Source: Pigoraptor vietnamica (lineage: Eukaryota; Opisthokonta; Filasterea). Taken from it: a stretch of 17,703 nt of DNA. Position numbers and translations under genes: made by a program. Below, one piece after another: positions 1 through 8,749 of this stretch. The notes below the pieces were generated by a model. That model worked only from the letters and a program-made list of their open reading frames with translations, ran no database searches and had not been told where the DNA came from. The stretch covers positions 1 through 17,703 of the forward strand of contig CALSCQ010001089.1 in NCBI GenBank assembly GCA_943704525.1. Reading direction: 5' to 3'. Each line of letters opens with the position of its first letter. Position 1 is the stretch's first letter.

Positions 1-75
1 GGGGGGGCCGGCGTGAAATTGTATGTGTGGTGTCTGCACACGATCACTCACACGCATGCACTCACACGCGCACAG

Positions 76-414
76 TCGAAAGCGGCGCCCAGGCCGTCGG
101 GTGGCGTGTACCTTGTGTCCGGTTCTCGTGACAAGACAATCAAGTTTTGGGACGCCGCCACGAACCAGTGCGTGATGACGCTCACCGGCCACGACAACTG
201 GGTGCGCGGGCTCGCATTTCACCCGAGCGGAAAGCTGCTCCTCTCGGTCGCCGACGACAAGACGCTGCGAATTTGGGACCTCAAAACGCGCCGGTGCACA
301 AAGACGCTTGATGCGCACGGGCACTTTGTCACGACGGTGGCGTTTCACTCGCATGCGCCGTGCGTGGCGACGGGGAGCGTCGACCAAACCGTCAAAGTGT
401 GGGAGTGCCGATAG
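76..414 (+). CDS. LIS1: LIS1 (dynein regulator, WD40), last exon only
   Basis: This is the 3'-terminal exon (112 codons plus TAG) of LIS1/PAFAH1B1 (Pac1/NudF in fungi), a cytoplasmic WD40 protein that binds dynein and dynactin partners and regulates dynein motor activity. The translated exon holds the last WD repeats of the beta-propeller: [12 protein letters not shown], then [22 protein letters not shown], and the end [13 protein letters not shown], which is nearly identical to the C-terminus of animal LIS1 (ends [14 protein letters not shown]). The exon starts after a cacag acceptor at 71-75, phase 0. Bases 1-75 are CA-rich and read as the end of the preceding intron, so the open frame that begins at 13 is not the protein start. 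The LisH, coiled-coil and first propeller blades lie outside the window. Identification is very secure; only the exact acceptor is inferred. Confidence 0.95.
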   Translation, partial: SKAAPRPSGGVYLVSGSRDKTIKFWDAATNQCVMTLTGHDNWVRGLAFHPSGKLLLSVADDKTLRIWDLKTRRCTKTLDAHGHFVTTVAFHSHAPCVATGSVDQTVKVWECR

Positions 415-927
415 TGTGTGTGCGCGCGCGTGCGTGCCAGGCAGCTTTCGCGTGTGTCGCTTGCGTGTGCGAATGAACGGACAGTGACTTAATCCAAGCG
501 CAATTTATTTCCCACCAGAGAGAACGCAGATCTCTCTCTCTCCCCTCCTCTTGTCGCGCCTTTTGTTCCCTCAAAGCGACACTTGCAATGCCTGTGCGAC
601 GCAACCGGCATGTATCTCCTCAGCCCCTCCGAAGAGGTCCTCCTTCCGCGCTAAGGCCAGTTCTTATTGGTAAGTGCCAACGTTTTCGCAGTCGAACACG
701 TGCCCTGGCACACAGGTGCTCATTGTGCACGAAATGCAGCCAGTGAGAGGGACATCTATGTCCGAGTAAGCACTACCCACGCCTGGCGCAGTGGTGAAGC
801 CCGCTTTCTCAGGTGCGGGTAAATAGGCCCGTGTCCGGACTGCGCTCTGCCATGTGCGATCGACGAAAAGCAGCCTCCAGTACATCTGAACTGAAATTTG
901 CAGGCAAGAGTAACAACGCTGACGACC
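415..927. other. LIS1 3' flank and MRM1 upstream region
   Basis: This 513-bp spacer lies between the LIS1 stop and the MRM1 start. It begins with GT/CG-rich sequence, then holds a long pyrimidine tract (about 530-575, including a TC repeat) of the kind seen near transcription starts. Just after it, an ATG at 588 opens a 27-codon frame that stops at a textbook gtaagt donor (670-675). Several acceptor-like cag sites follow (691, 791 and 901). It may be the 5' leader of MRM1 with upstream ORFs, or a separate very small gene. No protein family was recognised on either strand. Confidence 0.5.
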
Positions 928-2008
928 ATGGCCTTCCTTTCCCGCGCGCTTGCGCAAACTGCGCGCGTGTGGCTGTCGGGCGCGTCAAAGGCACATAGCG
1001 CACGCACTCTCACGTCGTCCGCGGTCGTCGGTGCTGATGCCCTCAATGGGATCGGCCGTCGGCGCCGCACCCACAGAGTACCCGCCGCGTCCGCTCGCGA
1101 GGACGAGGGCGGTGATGTCGAGCGCAGAGAGGACGACCGTGGGGTGCGCCCGTTCCGTGGACGGAATGAAGCGGGAGATCTTCGCGATTCCTACGGCGGT
1201 GGGGAGAGGCTGCAACATCTGCGCGCGCCGAGCGCTGCGTCGTTCAGAGATCGGCCCCTTCGGTCCCAAGCGCGGATCGCTGATGAGAGCACGACTGCGC
1301 GCGCTGGCTTCCGCGGGGCACCTCGCCATGGCTCAAGTCGCAGTGAGGCTGACGTGGAGGAACGTCCCCTTCGCCGGAGTGGAGGTTCTCGGTGGGGCGA
1401 GGACGGCGATAACAGTGAGCGCCGGTGGGGCGATCGAGTGCCGGGAAGGCAGCAATGGGGGCGTAGGGATGGACGAGAGGCTGAAGAGGGTCGCGAGTCA
1501 GGGTCCTATTATCCGCCACGCGTGCGGCGCCAGGGCGACCGCTATTCGCAGACCGAGCGCGTCAATCAGGGTGGCCATCCCTCCCCTCGCGGCGAGTGGG
1601 GTGGACGCCGAGAGACCGCGTGGAACGAGCGCAGGGATGCGGTGGTGCGCACGGGGGGACGTGACGGCGGGGTGCACGGGGAGAGCCGTGCTTCGCGTGG
1701 TGACAGCGGTGGAATGGACAGGGGTGTTCGAGACAGTGACATGGCGTCGGGGCGCGGTGGCCGGTTTGCGCAGCGAGAGGAGCGCGAGTGGGCTGTGGGA
1801 GTGCGCGACAGGGCGCGGTCGTCCGGTGTCATTGGAAAGGGCCGTGACGCCGAGTTCAGCGACGAAGCGCCGCGTTCGCGTTATGAGTCTCGCGAAACAA
1901 GCCGGCGCACGGACACGGGAAGGGGCGACAGCGCAAAGTGGCGGTGGGTGGCCGCGCTGCTGTCGGTCTTTGTGTGCCGAGTTGGCTCGTTGCTCATTTC
2001 TTGTGCGC

Positions 2009-2060
<52 letters not shown>

Positions 2061-2096
2061 CGAGTTGGCTCGTTGCTCATTTCTTGTGCGCTTGTG

Positions 2097-2127
<31 letters not shown>

Positions 2128-4136
2128 TGTGTGTTGTCTGCTGTTTATGTGTGTGTGTGTGTATGTTGTTGTGTGTTGTGTGTTTCTAATTTGTGTGTGC
2201 TCGTGTGCCCATCCCTCTGTCGCTTGCCGTGCAGTCGCGAGCGCGAAGAATTGGATCCCGCCGAGGACGCACGTCGTTACGTTGTTGGCTTCAGCGCAGT
2301 AACTGCCGCGCTCAAGGCGAAGCGGCGCACGCCCGTCCGCCTCATTGTCGACCCGCGCAAGGGTCTCACCGGGGAAACATGGTGCGTGCGTGTGTGTGTG
2401 TGTGTGTGTGTGTGCGTGGTGCGTGACGGTCTCTCCTAGTGTGCCTCTTGTGTTGACTCTTGCCTCTTGTGCGACTGTGTCTTTTGTGAGACTGTCCCTG
2501 CTTTGTATGGCGCTATGAACTCCATCCACGTGTTTGTTGGGCGACTGTCCCATTATGTGCGTGTGCCTGTGTGCCTCTGTGTGCGTGTGTGCCTCGGGTT
2601 TTTTTTTTTTTTTTTTTTCTTCCACGAGACACGTGCATCTCTGTTTATTCACTGTGCTCCGACTGATACTCCAGGGCGCGTGTGCGTCCGGTGGTGGAGC
2701 TTGCCGAGTCGATGGGCGTCGCCGTTGAGCACATTCCGCGAGGCGATTTTCCAAAGTGCGTCGCGGACATGGTGCACCAGGTGGGCCCCTTCACCCGCAC
2801 ACGCAGTCCCAGCCAACCGCAGTGGCATGACGGCACGATTTGTAGCCTCTTGCGTTGCGTGCCTCTTCATGTGCGCCAGTTGCCATCCCCCCCCCCCTTC
2901 CCTTTCTCTCGTCCTCACTCCGGTCGTCCCAGGGCATTGCGCTCGAGGCGTCCCCATTGGATGTGCCGGCCATCGACGTGCTGCCCGCCCCTGCCCCGGA
3001 TGCGCAGCGCCCGCAGCTGTGGCTCGCGTGCGACGAAATTGTCGACCCAATGAATTTCGGGGCGGTGCTCCGCAGCGCGCTTTATTTTGGCGCGGACGGC
3101 GTCATCACCACGGTGCGAAACAGGTGAGGGCTCTTGCGGGCTGTGTATTCCGCGTGCGGGCGCCGTTTGGGTGTGCGTGTGCATGTGCGTGTGTGGCTGA
3201 AGAGGCTTGGCGACTTGCTTTACGTATCCGTTGTGTCCTCAGCGCCCCCCTTTCGGCCGTCGTGAGCAAGGCGAGCGCGGGTGCGATGGAAATCGTCCCA
3301 TTGCGCGGCGTGCTGAGCCTCCCGAAATTTCTGGCGGTGGGGCGGCCCTTTGCGTGTGCGCTGTTGTGTCCCGCCCGCCATCTATCGCCTCTACTCGAAG
3401 TTCGACCCCCTCCCTCTCCCCTCCCCCCTTCTCTCACTAATACATACGCGCGCGCACACGCAGAAATGCCGTGACTTGGGATGGTCTGTCGCTGCGGCGG
3501 AGGCGGAAACGACGGCGCGTCGAGTCGCCGACAGAATCGCTCGCACGGCCGCCGCGAACGCTACCAAGGCAGCGGTGCTCGAGGTCGACGCTAGCGAGGA
3601 GGGAATCGGTGGCGAAAAGGGTGCGAGCGACAGCGAAGGCGTTGTGAACGATGGGAAGGATGCGAACGATGGCGGGAAGGAGGCGAACGATGGCGGTAAT
3701 GAGCCGAACGGCGACAAGAGCGGCGAGCAGAGCGCGACGGAGGGCGAAAAGAAACCGCCGGCAAAGGGGACTGCACCGCAGCTCCTGCACGTGCGCGACT
3801 TTCGCGGCGATCGCCCGACCATTATTGTGATGGGTGGGTCTAGTGACGGTGCACATTTGATGCACGCATGGCTCACACGCACACCTACCAACATTCACGT
3901 CGCACCAAAGCACCCTGAAGCATGCTTCGCCCGCTGATAGTCGCTTTGTCGCAGGGAGCGAGGGCAGCGGGGTGCGGTACAACGTGGCGCAGCACTGCGA
4001 CCGCATCGTGTCGATTGCGCCCCTTCTGCCAGTGGGCGGCGACGTCGCAGGCGAAGGGCGCGACACGGTCAACTCGCTCAACGTATCCGTGGCCGCTGCC
4101 GTGATGCTTTACCAGTTCCAGCGGGAGGCGAAGTAA
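928..4136 (+). CDS. MRM1: MRM1-type mitochondrial 21S/16S rRNA 2'-O-methyltransferase (SpoU/TrmH) with long RG-rich N-terminus
   Basis: Seven exons: 928-1943, 2235-2381, 2675-2780, 2933-3123, 3243-3336, 3464-3833, 3955-4136; all phases join and give 701 aa. MRM1 (yeast Pet56) uses AdoMet to 2'-O-methylate a conserved guanosine in mitochondrial large-subunit rRNA. The C-terminal half is clear: an N-terminal substrate-binding part (YVVGFSAVTAALKAKRR, about 350-420), SpoU motif 1 (DEIVDPMNFGAVLRSALYFG, about 457-476, with the Asn and Arg residues), VVSKASAGAMEIVPL as in animal MRM1, motif 2 (GSEGSGV, about 642-648) and motif 3 (LNVSVAAAVML, about 683-693). The start ATG sits in a gaccATGG context and opens an Arg/Ala/Ser-rich segment that looks like a mitochondrial presequence. 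Odd points: about 300 residues of Arg/Gly/Asp/Glu-rich low complexity (roughly 40-338), and an acidic Asn/Asp/Gly repeat insert (about 560-610) before motif 2. Family members are usually 350-410 aa. Intron 1-2 phases support the frame chosen for exon 1. Confidence 0.9.
1971..2136. repeat. 83-bp tandem duplication with (GT)n, MRM1 intron 1
   Basis: Two head-to-tail copies with a period of 83 bp: the segment gccgagttggctcgttgctc followed by atttcttgtgcgcttg and a (GT)n run occurs at about 1976 and again at about 2059. The copies appear identical outside the GT run length. It lies entirely within MRM1 intron 1 (1944-2234). Confidence 0.9.
2599..2618. repeat. Poly-T run, MRM1 intron 2
   Basis: Twenty consecutive T residues within MRM1 intron 2 (2382-2674), about 57 bp before the acceptor. 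It could act as a distant polypyrimidine tract, but its length makes it a likely slippage site. A second homopolymer, eleven C at 2887-2897, sits in intron 3. Confidence 0.85.
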
Positions 4137-4284
4137 AGGCCCTCGTAATGAGACACAGGGACGCACCCAACCACGCGGACTTTGCCCGTTGGGCACCGCG
4201 CCAAACAGTCAGCTAAACACAGGCACGATTTATGCGAGCGCGGTTTATGTGCACGCGAAACGCAACAGCAGCGACGGAAGCGCA

Positions 4285-5093
4285 TCATTCGGCGGCAGAC
4301 GCGGCGGCGGATTTTCCCAACTGCATAGATGACAAGGGCGTGAATAACTGCGGCTGCGCTGCCTGTCTCCCTCACATGACTGTCCACGCACAGCCGCACG
4401 CTGACCCACACACGCACGTCGGCACACGTACAACATTCCCTCAAATGACTGTCCACGCACAGGCGCACGCTGACACACACACGCACGTCGGCACACGTAC
4501 AACATTCCCTCAAATGACTGTCCACGCACAGGCGCACGCTGACACACACACGCACGTCGGCACACGTACAACATTCCCTCAAATGACTGATCACGCACAG
4601 GCGCACGCTGACACACACACGCACGTCGGCACACGTACGCATACAACAAAACGAAAGCATAGCCACGCACATGCGCGCACCTTGGCCTCAACAAAGTCCA
4701 TTTTTCGCTCGAGAGAGGTCAATTTCTCGTTCAGTTCGGCGAGTTTGTGCCGCGTGGAAGCGTCTGCTCAGCGACTGACTTGAGTACACCAAACAGGGCA
4801 CGTGCACGCATTCACACGAACTCATGCACTGCCACACACTCGCGCATCTCCACACAACCCATGCTCAGCGACTGACTTGAGCACACCAAACAGGGCACGT
4901 GCACGCATTTACATTCACACGAACTCACGCACTGCCACTCGCGCACTTCCACACAACGCATCCTCAAGGCTCGTAACACGTGCTCACCGAAAGTGCAGAG
5001 AAAGTCGGCGATCCTGCTCACGCCGCTCGAAATGGCCTCCACAAACTCGCGGTGTTCCCAGTCGCGCTGGACGTGCTGGTGCATGGACGACAT
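4285..5093 (-). CDS. BRK1: BRK1 (BRICK1/HSPC300), SCAR/WAVE complex subunit
   Basis: Three exons on the minus strand: 5093-4988, 4763-4681, 4320-4285, giving 74 aa plus TGA; the human protein is 75 aa. BRK1 is the smallest helical subunit of the pentameric SCAR/WAVE regulatory complex, which relays Rac signals to Arp2/3-driven actin branching at the cell cortex. Exon 1 encodes VQRDWEHREFVEAISSGVSR followed by IADFLCTF, matching the family pattern ([27 protein letters not shown]). Exon 2 restores D then ASTRHKLAELNEKLTSLERK and MDFVEAK, matching [25 protein letters not shown]. The split Asp codon across intron 1 (G|AC) is strong support. Exon 3 is a short LGKSAAASAAE tail, chosen because it follows a tgcag acceptor in phase 0; this part is less certain. 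The ATG at 5093 fits family length; an in-frame upstream ATG at 5195 would add 34 unconserved residues. Introns carry tandem repeats. MRM1 converges from the other side (148 bp between stops). Confidence 0.92.
4370..4640. repeat. 69-bp minisatellite, about 4 copies, in BRK1 intron 2
   Basis: The unit begins near tgactgtccacgcacaggcg and ends gtacaacattccctcaaa, with anchors at 4374, 4443, 4512 and 4581 (exact 69-bp steps). Copies 2 and 3 look identical; copy 1 has a few substitutions (cacatgac, cagccgc, gaccc), and copy 4 carries tgatcac in place of tgtccac and diverges near 4638. Because 69 is a multiple of three, the array stays open in several frames on both strands, creating long spurious ORFs rich in Thr/His or Cys/Val. 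It lies within BRK1 intron 2 (4321-4680). Confidence 0.95.
4766..4966. repeat. Two-copy 97-bp tandem duplication in BRK1 intron 1
   Basis: The sequence ctcagcgactgacttgag followed by acaccaaacagggcacgtgc begins at 4767 and again at 4864. The copies differ by point changes and small indels (for example an extra tttacattcac in the second). The array spans nearly all of BRK1 intron 1 (4764-4987) on the minus strand; copy 1 ends at the acceptor of exon 2, so each copy includes a ctgctcag/atgctcag segment that reads as an acceptor-like ctgagcag/ctgagcat on the minus strand. Confidence 0.88.
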
Positions 5094-5487
5094 GGCTGCG
5101 GCGTGTGCGGGTGTGCGGGCTCCAACCACACACGCTGCCAGGGAGTGGTCTTCCGGACGAAACAGACAGCCCTCAAGGCCGATCGAAAAACACACGGGCG
5201 AGCTTGAACAGTTGCCGATGTGTGTTTACTCGACCGATCCTGTCGTTGCATACAGGGTATATGTTACGTCTGTTACGATGTGCCAAATGACGTGTATGTG
5301 GCGTAATGATCAATCGCCGAAACACAACACGGCAGACACAGCTGCAGTCGCATAGATTGAGGCACACGAGGCAGAGGATATAGTGTGAGCAGACTGTGCG
5401 CAGTGTGTTGGCGAGTGGGAGGGGTACGCCTGTCGCACCGAGGTCGGCTGTGGTGCGAAGGGCATCTGCGCTCGCCCTGCGCTCACC
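5094..5487. promoter_or_regulatory. Divergent BRK1/VPS16 intergenic promoter region
   Basis: The 394 bp between the BRK1 start (minus) and the VPS16 start (plus) must contain both promoters, an inference from the divergent layout. I see no clear TATA box at a canonical distance; the VPS16 start is preceded by ctcacc, a good initiation context, and the BRK1 ATG by gcagcc. Open frames crossing this stretch (for example 4980-5355) are unsupported. Confidence 0.5.
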
Positions 5488-8400
5488 ATGACGCACCCTA
5501 CGCTCGACTGGAGCCAACTCAACGACCGCTTCTACAGGTGCGCAAGACGCTCTCGCTGTGTCAGAGAGCGCGCATGGCATCTGTCCTTGTGGCTGCTGGT
5601 CTTGTCCGCAGTGCGGAGTGCGCGTGATGTCTGTGTGGGCCATCTTGCGCCCGTGCGTCATGTGCCGAGCATGACTCGTCTGTAGTGGGTTCATGAGGGG
5701 CACTACCAGTATTACGGTTCCAGCGGGGATCGAACCCGCAACCAGTCGGTTAACAGCCGAACGCATCCCTGTTATTGACGCAGGAAAATCGAGCTGTATT
5801 CGATGCAATGGAAGAACATTGACATCTCCAAGTATGTCGTGGCCGCCGCGCCGAATGGAGGCGCAATAGGTGTGTCCTTAAGACTGGCCAATCAGCCGTC
5901 AAAGTGGGTGTACTTATGTGATAAGTCGCTGAATGGCTCCCCGTTTGCAGCGCTTGTGCGGGACGACAAACAACTGCTCCGCGTAAACCGCGCCACCCTC
6001 AAGCCGGACATCTTCGTCTTCACTGCGTCGGGGCGACTGACGGCGACCATTCCCGTACGTCGCACTCTGGCGAATGTCGTTGGTGCATGCATGCAACTGA
6101 GAAGAAGTCAAGGGCGCTTTGCACGGGGAGAGAGGCTCGGTTCATGTTGTTCGAATGTAAGGCTGTGTGCGCAGTGTTAATGCGCCCTGAGTGTTTGCGT
6201 TCGCTGGCGTCGCAGTGGGAGAAGGGGCGGATTGTGGGTCTTTCGTGGACGGAGTCGGAGCACATTGTGTGTGTTGTCGAGAACGGCGAGATTGTGACCT
6301 TCGACGTGAACGGCGAGTTCATCGCCTCCTTCATGCTTGACGATGTGAGTGGCCTCGAGGGAGGCGCGGGACTCGGATCAGTGCGATGGAAGCTGTCGCT
6401 GGCTGCGATTCCGCGGTGACAGTGTAGCCCGTGTTCGTTCGTCCCTTGCTTTTCCACGCGCCCATCTGCAGTTGCGTCGCGCGTGCAAGCGTCGTGCTCA
6501 CGTGTGTGTGTGCGTTGCAGGAGGTGCGGGCGAGCGGCGTGCTGGACTGCCGCTTCTACTCGACGGGCGTCGTCATCATGACAAACGCGTATCACTTGTA
6601 CGCCGTCACGAACATAGACGACCCGCGCACGCGGCAGCTGCCGGATATCCCCGGTGGGCGCGCATCCCAGCGTAATGCTACTTTTGAGGCGATTGCCTGT
6701 GTTCGTGTGGGCCTGTGTGGGAGTGTGCTGTGTGCGGCGGAGGGATCGACACACGGCTTGGTCTGACGATTCTATGTCTGGTTGGCGGGTGCGCGCACGT
6801 GTACCGGCATTTGAGGGCGCTTTTATTTCTGACTGTGCGTCACGTGCGATTGCAGGGCTTGCGGAGATCCCGCGCAGCTGGACGGTGATTGAGCCGCGCC
6901 TCTCTACCAGCCGTGCGCTCGAAGTGCTCGTCGCCGTCGGCTCAACCGTGTTTGTCGTCGATGGGCTGCAAGCATCGGATATGGTGCGTGGATGTGTGCG
7001 CGCGAGTGTGTGTGCGCGCGCGCGTGTGTGTGTGTGAATGTGCGCGCGCGTGGGTGTGTGCGCGCGGGTGTGTGTGTAATGAAAGTGTGCGTGTGCGTGT
7101 GTCTGCGTGGTGTGCTGTCCACGTCCGTTGGTTTTCCGCTCACGTGACACATGGACCCTTGGTGGACCCTGTTGCTTTTCTTCACGTGGCACACGGACCC
7201 TCGGCGCGCAGATGTACTCGGGCGGCCCTTACACGCAGATGGCCGTGTCACCCAACGGCAAGCTCCTCGCGCTGTTCAGCGAACACAAGACGCTCAACGT
7301 CGTGACATCGGACTTCAAGAAGAATTTCTCCGAGATCCGGACGCACCTGGACACGCCGACACAGCTCGTATGGTGCGCGCCTGTTTGTGTTCCTGCTGCT
7401 CTCTTTTATTCATGGCTCCCCTTGGCGTTGCTCACTCCCGCCGCGCGTGTTCGCCTGGCGTTCACTTGCTCACGTGTTTGCGTGGCAGGTGCGGCACGGA
7501 CTCTGTCGTCGGCTACTGGGACCGCCTTATCGTCATGTTTGGGCCGTCAAGGGACGTCATCAGGTGCGGGTCAACATGTCACGCATCGGCAGTACTTACA
7601 CCGCCACACACGACTGACAGACTTCCACGCCCTTTATTTCTCAAAACTGCGTGCGCGCACTGGCTGAGATTGCATGTCTCTGTCCGCGCGCGCTTGTTAC
7701 TGACGCTCACGCTGTGCAGCTACCCCTACGACGACCACGCGGTGCTTGTGCCCGAGTTTGACGCCGTGCGCATTCTGAGCAACGCCACGCACGAGCTCCT
7801 TCAGCGCGTGCCGGGTGCGTCATTTGGCAGATTGCGTGTGATGTCGCTATTTCATGGCACTGACCGTGCGTCACGCAGACGTCATCGTCGACACGTTCAA
7901 GATTGGCTCAACGGCACCCAGCGCCACACTTTACGATGCGCTCGAGCACTTTGAGGTGCGACGTCATGGACTGCCCTAACACCAACCCTAGTTGGCTGTG
8001 CTGCAGTGGCTTTGCGCCACGCTCACACAATACCCGTGCCGTGCCTCTCTCACCCGTTGTTTCTCTCCTTTTTGTTTGTTTGTTTTGTTTGGGCGAGCAG
8101 AAGAAGAGCCCGAAGTCGGACGACCTCATCCGCAGCCTCCGCACCGACCTCAAGCAGGCGGTGGCGACGTGCATCGCTGCCGCCGCACAGGAATATCTCG
8201 CCGCGTCCCAACAGACGCTCCTGCGGGTGTGTAGTGTGTAGTGTGCTTGGGCGGACTTCGACGTTGGATGTGGAGATTTTGCTCTCACCGGGTCAGATAG
8301 GGACTCGTGTGAAATGACGCAATTTGTCCTTGTAACGCGTGCGCAGGCGGCGTCGTTTGGCAAGTGCTTTGCGGACAACTACGACCCGAAGGAGTTTGTG

Positions 8401-8701
8401 GACATGTGCCGCACACTCCGCGTGCTCAACGCACTCCGCTACTACGAAATTGGCATTCCGCTCACATATGTGCAGTATCCGCCCGTTTACTCGCGACCTC
8501 TGGTCGTACATTTGGGCAAACAGCCAACTCTGTGTCTTTGTGCTTGAAGTGGCGATTGACCATCGCGTGTGTCGTTCAATCTAAACTCTCATTTCGTGTG
8601 CTACGGTTACACACATACACACACACACATGCACATACACACGCACACGCACACACGCACGCACACACAAACACATGCAGAGCACACACACTCACACGCA
8701 C

Positions 8702-8749
<48 letters not shown>

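Noticed and set aside
4370-4640. A CRISPR array
   Set aside because: Units are contiguous 69-bp copies with no unique spacers, inside a eukaryotic intron.
4109-4783. Long frames on both strands made of 23-residue repeats (Thr/His-rich or Cys/Val-rich)
   Set aside because: They come from the 69-bp minisatellite, whose period is a multiple of three. The repeat lies inside BRK1 intron 2.
5715-5790. A functional tRNA-Asn gene
   Set aside because: The 3' half is good, but the D arm, position 8 and acceptor 5' strand are poor and overlap a VPS16 splice acceptor and exon.
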